Source of the DNA: JAKAFX01 sp049965715
Lineage (GTDB): Archaea > Thermoplasmatota > Thermoplasmata > Thermoplasmatales > Thermoplasmataceae
Assembly (NCBI GenBank): GCA_049965715.1
Contig: JBMFWA010000023.1
Span: 1 to 18,967, forward strand
Length of the DNA stretch: 18,967 nt
Reading direction: 5' to 3'
Shown piece by piece: positions 1-7,663 of this stretch (position 1 is the stretch's first letter; each line of letters begins with the position of its first letter). The notes under the pieces were generated by a model. The model worked only from the letters and a program-made list of their open reading frames with translations. It had not been told where the DNA came from and searched no databases. A program made the translations under genes and the position numbers.

Positions 1-1
1 C

Positions 2-820
2 TCATTTTACCTTATGTGGGTACCGACCTCACACTTCCTTCTGAATGTTATACTGCTTCTGACATACATGCTCTTCTTTAACTTCCTTTTTGCCTACGTA
101 ATAACTCCGTATCTGGCCCTTATTCCGGAAATATCAACAGATTCAAGGGACAGGGTAAGGTTAACGACCATTGCAGCCTATTTCTCGATAATAGGTATCA
201 TAATCTCGTCCTTGATACCTGCGGTTCTCTTCTCTCTGAGATTTTCCATGGCGTTCGTTGCGGCAGTTATGTCCCTAATCACACTACTCTCTCTTTTGTC
301 GGTTGCGATAGGTATAAACGAATCAGAAAACGTTTCCAAGATTCCGGCAAAGTATTCCTTAATTCAGGGAATTCAGCAAACCTTCAGGAACAAAACATTC
401 AACAAATGAGGATTTCCAAATACCTCACCGGAAACTTTTTTCATATCCTTATGAACAATTGTTATGAGCCTGTTCCTAACCGGATTGTCCCCACTCTGCA
501 AAGAGACTGGAAATCCTGGAGACTCACTCATTGGCACATCAGACTGCATTGATTTCGAAAGGATCAGACCGATCCTCTCTGATCTGTATGAAAACGACAC
601 GCAAAAAGGCGGAAGTTCTATTCAGCATCATTGGCAGTGCGATCACGTCCCATGGAACCATCAGGAAATATGTACCCCCACCACTGGTACCTTTGGGAAT
701 TGCAATACGATATCAGCCTTCCCAGTGTCCTGCCAGCTGCATGGGATGAAAGTCGTATCGGATAACCCGGGGAGATATTGCAGTGTCCATGAACATGCCC
801 CGAGAGGTGGTTGAGTAGTG
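2..820 (+). pseudogene. GPH/MelB-type sugar:cation symporter, decayed and cut by the window edge
   Basis: The frame is open from base 2 to a TGA at 407-409 and has no start of its own, so the gene probably begins outside the window. The readable part has three or four membrane segments and the GPH-family signature PYLALIPEI followed by a D-R-x-R-L loop, as in the MelB group that co-imports sugars with a cation. After the TGA, pieces of the expected continuation appear in changing frames: KYLTGNFFHIL near 416-455, IVMSLFLTG near 458-485, RKKAEVLFSIIGSAIT near 601-650, LVPLGIA near 686-710 and possibly a REVVE piece near 800. I read this as one gene disrupted by several indels. The right end is approximate. 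The family call rests on the N-terminal motif; the downstream pieces are weaker. Confidence 0.6.
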
Positions 821-992
821 GTAGCCAGATCCATAACCATAAGGGAAAGGATCAGCGAACCAGTGCAAAAAGTCGGAGAGGTTTGTAGTATCCATGACGG
901 AGAGGTGATCTGATCCCCTTTATTTTGGACAGATGGCCTGTCTTCCAATGAGACATTTTCTCTCAACTTCCTTTTCTTCTCGATCCTGTTCT

Positions 993-2172
993 TCAATTTT
1001 CAGGTCTGCCCTTCTGCGCTTTCTGTGACACGAAAACCTTCAGCGTTAGAATCATTAACACAAGCACTCCAGGCGTAATGAAGAGCAGGAGCGATTTGAA
1101 CCCCACCATATTCAGGAAGGTTCCGCCGAGAACAGGCATGATCACCATCATAAGCATCATGGTCGAGGTGAAGTAGCTGTTCGCCACGTTCCTCTCCTCC
1201 ATGGTGAATGATCGACCGATAGAAAACATCGCAATCGGCATGCCAAGACCATGGGGTATTCCAAGAATAACGAACGCGATCGCATAGATCACTATATTTT
1301 CGCTTAAGAAAACCATCACAAGCCCAATGATTGAAATGGACATCATCAGCATCACATACGGGAATATATTCCCAATCTTCAGGACGGAAAATAACGCTCT
1401 TGTTGCGAAAGAGGCAGTGAAGAAAACTGCGAAAAGGAGAATGACCAGAGAATAGGAAGCGCCATAGATTTGCTTTGCAAAAATTCCCCCGAACGAAAGA
1501 ATCAGAGCGGTTGACATACTGTATACCAGGAAGGTGTAGATTCCCACCCTGAAACCGGGATGTGTCCATACGGATGATCTCCTCTCGGCCTTTCTCTCTT
1601 CCGGAAATCTGACAAACGGGGAAAGGACCGCTCCGACAATTCCCAGGGGAACAAAAAACAGGAAGGCTGTTCTGAGCGAATAACGGGCCACGATGAGAGA
1701 TTCCAGTGCAGGTCCGACAATGAGGCTCACTCCCAGTGCAAGGGTGTAGATTGCAAGTATCCTCTCCCTCACATTCCTGTCCTGAAACAGTCCTGCGGAG
1801 GTCATTATATTCGGGAAAATGAGGCCGTAGGATAAGCCGCTGGCTATCACAAAGACCATCACCGAGACAGGAGACGAAAACGAAAAGAGGAATATTGTCA
1901 GCGGATATGCGATCGATGCCAGTACGAAGAGTTTTCTACGAAACCGGACCCTGATGGCGCTGTTGAGAAGTGATGAAACCAGTGCGGAAGCCGACAGCGA
2001 TGCCACAAGCACCCCCCACAAGCAACTGGCTGTAGGAAAGATCATACCTGGCCAGGAGAGGTATCGTGGTTTGAATCATGTTGTTGCTGGCCCTTATGGC
2101 GAAGGTGAGGGCAACAATGATCACAATCGTATATAGAACGCCCGCGGTCAGCGCAATTCTCTGGCTTTTCAT
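993..2172 (-). pseudogene. MFS transporter 1, frameshifted in a C6 tract
   Basis: Two overlapping minus-strand frames make one 12-helix major facilitator superfamily protein of about 392 residues. The first frame (start ATG 2172) gives TM1 and the sequence LSYSQLLVGG. The second frame (ending at TGA 993-995) carries on from VLVASLSASALVSSLL, TM2, through the RVRFRRKLF cytoplasmic loop to TM12. The switch lies at six C residues at 2012-2017 (G6 in the coding strand); removing one base restores LLVGVLVASLSAS. The start overlaps the stop of the preceding small ORF as ATGA, so it is probably translationally coupled and the last gene of the operon driven from upstream of MFS 2. It resembles MFS 2 (for example FTSTMMLMMVIMPVLGG against FFSSSMMIMSALMPLVG), suggesting tandem duplication. 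Substrate unknown. The shift may be real, slippage-prone or a sequencing error. Confidence 0.8.
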
Positions 2173-2318
2173 GTCCCCATCTTCCGGGATTCTGACCGCC
2201 TTCTATTGCCCTCATCCCTGGATGAGGCTGCATCAGATGCATTCATTTTCTGTCCCATTCCAGACTGCATCGTTATTTTATTCTCGTCTCCGTCCATTAT
2301 CAGCAGTATCTTCGCCAT
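2169..2318 (-). CDS. Small ORF (49 aa) between the two MFS genes
   Basis: The frame runs from ATG 2318 to a TGA at 2169-2171 that overlaps the ATG of MFS 1 as ATGA. A good Shine-Dalgarno stretch, GGGTGA at 2323-2328, lies four bases before the ATG; this is expected for an internal operon gene in a genome that otherwise starts leaderless transcripts. The product begins MAKILLIMDGDENKITMQSG, a hydrophobic strand followed by a polar segment, and ends in a very basic and serine-rich tail. I do not recognise it. The N-terminus is vaguely like a truncated DsrE-type fold, but that is only an impression. It lies in the same frame as MFS 2, straight after that gene's TAG stop. Confidence 0.5.
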   Translation of the reverse strand: MAKILLIMDGDENKITMQSGMGQKMNASDAASSRDEGNRRRSESRKMGT

Positions 2319-2336
2319 GTCTTCACCCTGTGCTTT

Positions 2337-3569
2337 CTACGCTGCGCTACCCTGATCACTCTTGGTCTTTTCTGGCCTGAGCACCAGTTCCCACATGAAG
2401 AATATGCCGGTGACCGCTGCGAATATCCACAGCGTCGTGATGAATCCGAAGAATTTCACGGAGAACATGTAGCCAACCAGTGGCATCAGGGCGGACATGA
2501 TCATCATGGAAGAGCTGAAGAAAGAGGTGGAAGTTCCGATTTCCTCAGGCCTGAATGTGGTGTTGGCTATCTGTATCCCAAGCGTCCAGGCGATTCCGTC
2601 AGGTATTGCTGCGATCAGGAATGCCAGAATGAAGAAAGCAACCGAAAGAGAGCTCATTGCAAGGAACACTGATGAGATGAGCGCTATGGTCACTGCAAAG
2701 ACCATGTATGGCCTCTTATTCTGAACAGGTGATTTCAGCCTTATGATAAACCTCGTCACGACATCGCCTATAAACATCACAGCAAACAGGTAGAATACAG
2801 TGGTCGCGGAAAGTCCCAGAACGGTGCCGTAGATAACCCCATAGGAGAATATGATGTAGAACGGTATGGTGTACGCGAAAGCTGCTATGACCGCCCAGTT
2901 GAACTGCCTGTTTTTGAACAGTGATGCAATGCTCGCGCTTCCCCTGTGGCCCTTTGCCTCCATGTACTGGAGGGAGTGTTTTCCAGTCAGGGCAGCCACG
3001 AATGGAATCGCAACAAAGGCCATCACCGCAAATATCAGGAAAATCTCCTTGATGCCCAGATCGAGAAGATATCCGGTCACGAAGGGCGCTATGATCAGGG
3101 CTAGGGCAACCCAGAAGGAGAATGAGGCCTGCTCGACCTGCCTCCGTGACTGGTCCTTTGAAGCCATTCCGGCCATTGTCATGAACGAATCCATGACAAG
3201 TCCGGTTATGAAGCCGTCTGTGATCATCAGTGTGTAAACCTCAGAGAAGCCCGATGCGTATATGTAGAGGGGCATCGTTATGCCAAGGAGTGCAAGCGAT
3301 ATTATTTCCACAGTCTTCAGCTGGCTGGGCCTGAACCTGCGCATCAGAAATGCAGCGACTGCGAAAGCCAGCGTGAACAGTGCAAAACCTATCCCGATTT
3401 CAAAAGAAGTCATTCCAAATGCCAATCCCAGGGATCCGATCGAGGTCTGATAGAACTGAAGCAGGAACCTGCCCATGAAGGCGGCTATTATGATCAGCCA
3501 TTCCGCTCCGCTTATCAGGCCGAAATCCAGTCCAACCTTTCTCATGCTTTTACTCTGCGTATCTGCCAT
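2337..3569 (-). CDS. MFS transporter 2 (intact, 410 aa)
   Basis: A 410-residue integral membrane protein with about 12 hydrophobic segments, typical of the major facilitator superfamily. The short cytoplasmic start MADTQSKSMRK precedes TM1; a basic loop MRRFRPSQLK lies between TM2 and TM3, and a large loop near the middle separates the two six-helix halves. The frame is open upstream for another 158 codons, but ATG 3569 is preferred: that extension runs over the divergent promoter and TetR gene, and a TATA-like TTAAATATTTATT (3588-3599 region) is centred about 25 bp upstream, as for a leaderless mRNA. It is divergent from TetR, whose probable operator overlaps this promoter. A drug or metabolite exporter under TetR control is the simplest reading; substrate cannot be told. 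Ends with TAG. Confidence 0.88.
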   Translation of the reverse strand: MADTQSKSMRKVGLDFGLISGAEWLIIIAAFMGRFLLQFYQTSIGSLGLAFGMTSFEIGIGFALFTLAFAVAAFLMRRFRPSQLKTVEIISLALLGITMPLYIYASGFSEVYTLMITDGFITGLVMDSFMTMAGMASKDQSRRQVEQASFSFWVALALIIAPFVTGYLLDLGIKEIFLIFAVMAFVAIPFVAALTGKHSLQYMEAKGHRGSASIASLFKNRQFNWAVIAAFAYTIPFYIIFSYGVIYGTVLGLSATTVFYLFAVMFIGDVVTRFIIRLKSPVQNKRPYMVFAVTIALISSVFLAMSSLSVAFFILAFLIAAIPDGIAWTLGIQIANTTFRPEEIGTSTSFFSSSMMIMSALMPLVGYMFSVKFFGFITTLWIFAAVTGIFFMWELVLRPEKTKSDQGSAA

Positions 3570-3571
3570 GG

Positions 3572-3632
3572 TTGACTGTATGGTCAATAAATATTTAAGT
3601 GTTATGACTGACTGGTCAATAAATACTGACCA
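3572..3632. promoter_or_regulatory. Duplicated TetR-type operator in divergent promoter
   Basis: Two similar imperfect palindromes, TTGACTGTATGGTCAA (3572-3587) and ATGACTGACTGGTCAA (3604-3619), lie 32 bp apart, about three helical turns. Each is followed by TAAATA, so the unit is a direct repeat of about 22 bp. An extra half-site, TGACCA at 3627-3632, pairs perfectly with TGGTCA at 3613-3618. The first site lies between the MFS 2 TATA-like box and its start codon. Size and symmetry fit the TetR family; that the adjacent TetR protein binds here is inferred from position. Confidence 0.75.
3588..3599 (-). promoter_or_regulatory. TATA-like box of the MFS 2 operon
   Basis: TTAAATATTTATT-like AT-rich sequence on the minus strand, centred about 25 bp upstream of ATG 3569, as expected for a leaderless archaeal transcript. 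It lies between the two operator copies. Confidence 0.6.
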
Positions 3633-3636
3633 ACCG

Positions 3637-3650
3637 ATTAATAGATATAC
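3637..3650 (+). promoter_or_regulatory. TATA-like box of the TetR gene
   Basis: ATTAATAGATATAC lies about 25-30 bp before ATG 3672, consistent with a leaderless transcript; no SD precedes the start. The extra half-site at 3627-3632 is just upstream, which suggests autoregulation. Confidence 0.5.
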
Positions 3651-3671
3651 CTTCACGGCATCATCATCTGT

Positions 3672-4232
3672 ATGAATAATAACGATAAGGAGGAAAAGAT
3701 CCTGAATGCCGCAATCAGGGTCTTCTCGAGGAAGGGGTATGATCTTGCAACGATTGACGAGATCGCAAAGAAAGCCAGGGTCAGCAAGGGCATAGTCTTC
3801 TTCTATTACAAGAAGAAGGATAACCTCATAGAGAAAGCTGCCCTCAGGTCGGTGCCCGTCGAGGAGATCACCGGCGTGAACGGAAGAAAACACGGCAGCG
3901 CACAGGAGCTCCTCACGGATTTCGGGGTATCTTTCCTGAAGAAGTATGAAAATCCCGAACTCAGAAGTCTGCTCCTGATGACCATGGCAAACAAGGAGAG
4001 ATACAGGCAGATTGAACTTTCCCTGAGGGAGTTGTGCTTCCATGAGATAGACAGAATGTTTTCAAATCTGGAAGATCTCTTAGGAGCTTCCATACCAACC
4101 CCGGTCAAGAAGGCATTTTTCGGATCACTCCTCTGCTATGTTGTGTGGTGGAACGACAACGAAATGAGCCCTGAAGAGTATGTGAAGACACTCACAGAAC
4201 GAATTCTGTTATCTGTCGGCCATGAGGCATAG
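3672..4232 (+). CDS. TetR/AcrR-family transcriptional regulator
   Basis: A 186-residue protein of normal length for TetR/AcrR repressors. Residues 5-57 form the classic N-terminal helix-turn-helix: EEKILNAAIRVFSRKGYDLA, then TIDEIAKKARVSKGIVFFYY, followed by the usual KKKDNLIEKA helix. The remaining 130 residues are a helical ligand-binding and dimerisation domain with no recognisable ligand signature; the Trp pair in YVVWWNDNE near the C-terminus could line a hydrophobic pocket. It is divergent from the MFS transporter, with palindromes between the genes. The usual arrangement is repression of the transporter and of itself, relieved by a transported compound. The stop is TAG at 4230-4232, and the same frame stays open for another 78 codons (see next entry). 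Confidence 0.92.
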   Translation: MNNNDKEEKILNAAIRVFSRKGYDLATIDEIAKKARVSKGIVFFYYKKKDNLIEKAALRSVPVEEITGVNGRKHGSAQELLTDFGVSFLKKYENPELRSLLLMTMANKERYRQIELSLRELCFHEIDRMFSNLEDLLGASIPTPVKKAFFGSLLCYVVWWNDNEMSPEEYVKTLTERILLSVGHEA

Positions 4233-4469
4233 GGAAGGAAATTTCCTGGTTATACACGTATCATTACAGCTTCTGCTTTCAAGAATGATGGAAAACTTTC
4301 AGGCAGGACAATCGACAGCATAAGGAAGGATCTCGATTGCCTGGATGTTGTCCTTATCGTTGCTGAAACAGAAGATCTGTACACTTCATCGGAGAGCAGT
4401 GCAGCTTCTGACGCTTTGAAAAGCCTTGGATTACCATATCCCAGTATTAGTGAAAGTGCACATACATAA
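4233..4469 (+). pseudogene. Unrecognised protein-like frame without a start codon
   Basis: Directly after the TetR TAG, in the same frame, 78 codons are open to a TAA at 4467-4469. They read as plausible protein: ITASAFKNDGKLSGRTIDSI, then VVLIVAETEDLYTSS, then SDALKSLGLPYPSI, with an alternating strand-helix look. There is no ATG, GTG or TTG near the beginning. It may be a C-terminal remnant of an unrelated gene or chance open frame. A readthrough fusion to TetR is possible but unlikely, since TetR already has its full length. I do not recognise the family. Confidence 0.3.
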
Positions 4470-4599
4470 TTCCTGGTAATTAACAAAAAACCGTGTAAGT
4501 CCCAAGATCAGCATGCAATACTGACAATGAATATCATGCGGAGGTCAAGCTGAAATCCCACTCTCTTCCCTTTGAATTCCCTAGTCTGACTGATTGGGC

Positions 4600-4898
4600 C
4601 TTCCATACTAACTAGTTCTTCTGAAACAAAGGAGCAGACTGTCGAAGAGACTAAGATTGTCAGGACCTTCCATATTAACTAGTTCTTCTGAAACTATGGC
4701 TTGAACGATACCATGATGATAATTACGGTCCACTTCCATACTAACTAGTTCTTCTGAAACATTATTTTTTAAAGTGGTCAAAATGTGTTATCAATGCTTA
4801 CTTCCATACTAACTAGTTCTTCTGAAACACTCCTAATCTCTTTGAGAACCTTTTGGTCGTGTGAGAAATCCTTCCATACTAACTAGTTCTTCTGAAAC
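4600..4898 (-). CRISPR. CRISPR array, five 28-bp repeats and four spacers
   Basis: Repeats lie at 4600-4627, 4667-4694, 4733-4760, 4801-4828 and 4871-4898. Each begins CTTCCATACT, has the palindrome AACTAGTT in the middle and ends TTCTTCTGAAAC. Four are identical; the second has one C-to-T change (CATATT). The four spacers are 39, 38, 40 and 42 bp and share no similarity by eye. The opposite strand of the repeat begins GTTTCAGAAGAAC and ends GGAAG, which resembles archaeal type I repeats (GTTTCAGA... start, GAAG/GAAGC end), so I place transcription on the minus strand, with the leader at 4899-5050 and repeat 5 leader-proximal. No cas gene lies in the window, so the array would need Cas proteins encoded elsewhere. 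Confidence 0.93.
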
Positions 4899-5052
4899 AT
4901 GACTGCTTATGCATGAGATTGTCCATCAACCTCAATCCGAAACTCAAGTTCAGAAATCAACGTCTGGAACGTTTGCATCGTGTTAACCAGATATATGAGG
5001 CAGAATTATCAACCATCTCCCCCTATGGGAAAATCAATCTACGATCAGCAGG
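4899..5052 (-). other. Gene-free stretch between CRISPR array and nuclease-helicase gene; possible leader
   Basis: No convincing gene on either strand. If the array is read on the minus strand this is its leader. It is not strikingly AT-rich and no further repeat copy or degenerate terminal repeat was seen, so the assignment is by position only. Confidence 0.35.
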
Positions 5053-6939
5053 CTAATCATTTCTTCTCTCCATTCTGCTCCTGAAGAACCTCTCCGTTTC
5101 CTTATCCATGAAATACACATAACACCCCTCCATCCCCCTTGATAACAGTACTCTGTAGGCATTCTTTACAAGAGTCAGATAGTTGCCTCCCGACCTTCTG
5201 GCAGTGGTGTCAGCGGAGTTCTCTGGATGTCCTTCCCAAATCTGTTTGTCGAAGTTGTACCGCAGATCGGGGCCAAATATAACACCAATGTAGTCAAACT
5301 CAAAGCCCTGGGCAGTATAGATGCAGCCGATCTGGTTTATGCCGTTGGGATCATGTGCCCACAATTTCTCTTCTGGTATACCAGGAGCAAGTTTAATCCC
5401 GTGCACATCTGATTTTGCATTCCATGGTCTCCTGAAATCTCCAATAACCACATCAGGCTGCAGTGTGCCATCATCATAGGGCGGCGACCATTTCCAGCAG
5501 AAACCGGCACTCATTCTGGCCTTTTTTCCTGTGTTTGCTTTTTCTAGAATGGCTCTCTCAAGTTCTTGCGGAGATCCGAAAATTCTGAAATCAAAAACCT
5601 CTTCCCTGGACCATATCACGTTTGCCGTTTTCTCTATCTCCAGTGTATTGTCAATCCAGTTTACGAAAGCATCAGACCCCTGGCATCGGAACTGAGCCTC
5701 CAGCTTGAATTTAAGCACACCAGTATTCATGGACCTTGCATGTTCTTCTATATATGAGGAAGTACCCACCTCATTTGGGCGGATTATCTGGTGATTATCA
5801 ACAAAAAATACAGAGACTTTTGAAGCCCTTATAAGTTGTTCAACGATGGGTGCACTGTTTCTGTCCTCCGCCTTTTTGAATCTATCCAGGTCTTTGGGCC
5901 ATATTCTGTGTGCTTCATCGGCAATCAGAACGTCAACTTCATTTTCCTCAGCCCTGCCATACTGGTTGAACAGCTTCACCTGAAGAGTGCTTCTGCTGCC
6001 CAGAATATTCCTGAGAGTGGCAGTGAAGGCTCTCGATCCGGTGACATAATGGGCGTTATAATGCTCCCTGGATAGATCACCCATCAGGTTCATGGCTATG
6101 ACGGATTTTCCAGTCCCCGGTCCGCCTTCAATGATAATCGTGGTCTTCTCGGCATTCAAGAATCCCTCTTTTACGGCATCCTTCACCATGTCGTAAACCA
6201 CCAGCTGTTCGTCCAGAAGAGTATAGTCTTTCAATCCGGCAATGACATTTGCAATATGATCCATGAGTTTCTTGCTTGGGCGTAACTTACTCTCCTCAAT
6301 ACGCCTTAAAACTTCAGTCCCTTCCCCTCCGGACAGATTTCCAATCAGGAAATTGGAAAGGCTCTTTACGTCATCCTTGGTAAAAAGTGGAAAATTTTTG
6401 AGGTACTCACTGAATTTGTTAGCATAGATCTCGTCACCTGGAATATAGGGATAATTATGAAGATATGAACACGCGTTCAGACTGACAGGGGAGGTCCCTT
6501 CATAGAAGGCAGTATGGTAATCCTGCAGATACTGCTTGTACTGTCCAACCTGAACAGACGGGTGCAGCACATCCCTCAGGGCACCGCCCACCCAGGTAAT
6601 CAATTCCCGTTCTCCCCTGGATGGCAAGGTACTCTCCCACTGTTTTAGCTCAATGATCACCGCATTATCCTTCAGCTGCGCATTCCTTCCACAGATGAGG
6701 CAGTCAAGTCTTTTGGAGGACTGGGGCAGCTGGTACTCCAGTATTATTCCATGGTCAACCAGATTTGCGTACTGAAAGACCATGGAAACAGCTCTGAGGG
6801 AATTTTGCCAGGAAGTCACTTCCGCATTGTTTGGATAATAATGAAAATGTTCGAAGAAGGTGTTTTTCAACTTGTCTGCTATTTTGTTAAATGTAGTATC
6901 TTCAAAGAACTGGCTGGAAGTTCCAGAGTATAGACGCAT
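5053..6939 (-). CDS. PD-(D/E)XK-like nuclease fused to DUF2075 (Schlafen group 3-like) helicase
   Basis: A 628-residue protein. Residues about 40-145 carry a PD-(D/E)XK-like core: D79 in KRLDCLICG, then AVIIELKQWE with E97-x-K99, and a later GQYKQY helix. Residues about 240-620 are a superfamily 1-type ATPase: Walker A GGPGTGKS (272-279), Walker B VLIADEAH (337-344, a DEAH box), LEAQFRCQ (413-420), TAQGFEFDYIGVIFG (542-556, motif V-like) and AYRVLLSRG (594-602, motif VI-like with an arginine finger). This is the DUF2075 / Schlafen group 3-like layout. Nuclease plus helicase points to cleavage or processing of nucleic acid, probably in antiviral defence, which the CRISPR neighbour supports; the exact substrate is unknown. 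Start ATG 6939 has a TATA-like GCTTAAAC about 20-26 bp upstream, so the mRNA is probably leaderless. All key motifs look intact. Confidence 0.88.
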   Translation of the reverse strand: MRLYSGTSSQFFEDTTFNKIADKLKNTFFEHFHYYPNNAEVTSWQNSLRAVSMVFQYANLVDHGIILEYQLPQSSKRLDCLICGRNAQLKDNAVIIELKQWESTLPSRGERELITWVGGALRDVLHPSVQVGQYKQYLQDYHTAFYEGTSPVSLNACSYLHNYPYIPGDEIYANKFSEYLKNFPLFTKDDVKSLSNFLIGNLSGGEGTEVLRRIEESKLRPSKKLMDHIANVIAGLKDYTLLDEQLVVYDMVKDAVKEGFLNAEKTTIIIEGGPGTGKSVIAMNLMGDLSREHYNAHYVTGSRAFTATLRNILGSRSTLQVKLFNQYGRAEENEVDVLIADEAHRIWPKDLDRFKKAEDRNSAPIVEQLIRASKVSVFFVDNHQIIRPNEVGTSSYIEEHARSMNTGVLKFKLEAQFRCQGSDAFVNWIDNTLEIEKTANVIWSREEVFDFRIFGSPQELERAILEKANTGKKARMSAGFCWKWSPPYDDGTLQPDVVIGDFRRPWNAKSDVHGIKLAPGIPEEKLWAHDPNGINQIGCIYTAQGFEFDYIGVIFGPDLRYNFDKQIWEGHPENSADTTARRSGGNYLTLVKNAYRVLLSRGMEGCYVYFMDKETERFFRSRMERRND

Positions 6940-7073
6940 TCAAGTATATCATACCCTGTTTAAGCATTAACTTTTCTCATCAAAAATTCAAAAAAAGAAT
7001 TGTTCCCGAAAGGTCATTCCATACCATCCCGTTCATTCATGTAACCGGAATGATCATATCCAAATCCTTCAAC

Positions 7074-7257
7074 CTATTCCGGTATCCTGATATTTGTTTT
7101 TGCTGCAGAAAGGCCAATCATTGCGACCCACATCATATAGATCACGAAAGATGCAAGGGATATGATGAAACCGATAATGAAAAACGGGAATCTTCATTTT
7201 CCGAAGATAGATCACAATTATGGCCACCACCAGAGTGATGCTTCCGGTAACGGTCAT
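7074..7257 (-). pseudogene. Small two-helix membrane protein, frameshifted
   Basis: The start ATG 7257 overlaps the stop of the zinc-ribbon gene as ATGA. The first frame gives TM1 (SITLVVAIIVIYLRKMK) and then becomes non-hydrophobic. One frame over, from about 7190-7200 onward, the sequence reads RFPFFIIGFIISLASFVIY then MMWVAMIGLSAAKTNIRIPE and TAG at 7074-7076: a clear second membrane segment and basic tail. Dropping one A from the coding-strand AAAATGAAG stretch joins them into a protein of about 60 residues with two helices. I do not recognise the family. Coupling suggests it works with the zinc-ribbon protein upstream. The frameshift may be a real mutation or a sequence error. Confidence 0.5.
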
Positions 7258-7487
7258 CAGTTCTCGCTTTCGAAGCCCTCATTATATATTGTTACCGGTT
7301 CAGGATCTGCTCCCATTTTAAGCAGGAATGTCTCCTTCCGGTGGCTATTGGGGCATGTGAGGGTCCATGTTGATCCGTACCTGACTGCGCTCACAGATCT
7401 CCATTTCGAGTGCCTGAAGTTGAACCTGAAATGGCAGGTCGGGCATTCAGTGTGCGAGATTACCCAGGATCTGTGTTCATTTGCCAT
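7257..7487 (-). CDS. Zinc-ribbon-like small protein
   Basis: A 76-residue basic protein. It contains one CPTC knuckle (residues 15-18) and, 26 residues later, CPNSH (45-49), so Cys-x2-Cys plus Cys-x3-His could bind one zinc atom. The stretch between them, FNFRHSKWRSVSAVRYGSTW, is rich in basic and aromatic residues and could contact nucleic acid. Its stop overlaps the next start as ATGA, which indicates a two-gene operon with the small membrane protein. Start ATG 7487 faces the dioxygenase gene across a short divergent region. No named family recognised; function unknown. Confidence 0.55.
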   Translation of the reverse strand: MANEHRSWVISHTECPTCHFRFNFRHSKWRSVSAVRYGSTWTLTCPNSHRKETFLLKMGADPEPVTIYNEGFESEN

Positions 7488-7663
7488 GGAATCGACATCT
7501 TTCCAGATAACAAAAATGCTTTTCGCTAATAATAACGAGAGTGGAGCGATGCGTTCCCATCCAGCAGAAGATTGAGATTCCCATGTTATCTGGCAATTCC
7601 CGGATTTGGATAAACTGGCTGGAGCCGATAAAGGAGGAAAGATTATTACAGGGAAAAAGTTGG

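Noticed and set aside
661..996. Minus-strand frame opposite the decayed symporter
   Set aside because: Composition is not protein-like, and the plus strand shows symporter pieces over the same bases.
1000..1569. 189-codon minus-strand frame within MFS 1
   Set aside because: A Cys, His and Trp-rich shadow of the transporter frame with no domain.
3570..4043. N-terminal extension of MFS 2 to 568 residues
   Set aside because: It would be translated from antisense TetR and the operator region; a start with a TATA-like box exists at 3569.
4250..4486. 78-codon minus-strand frame after TetR
   Set aside because: The plus strand of the same stretch looks more protein-like; neither is firmly coding.
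4628..4870. Self-targeting by CRISPR spacers within the window
   Set aside because: No spacer matched any other part of the window by eye; a real search could not be run.
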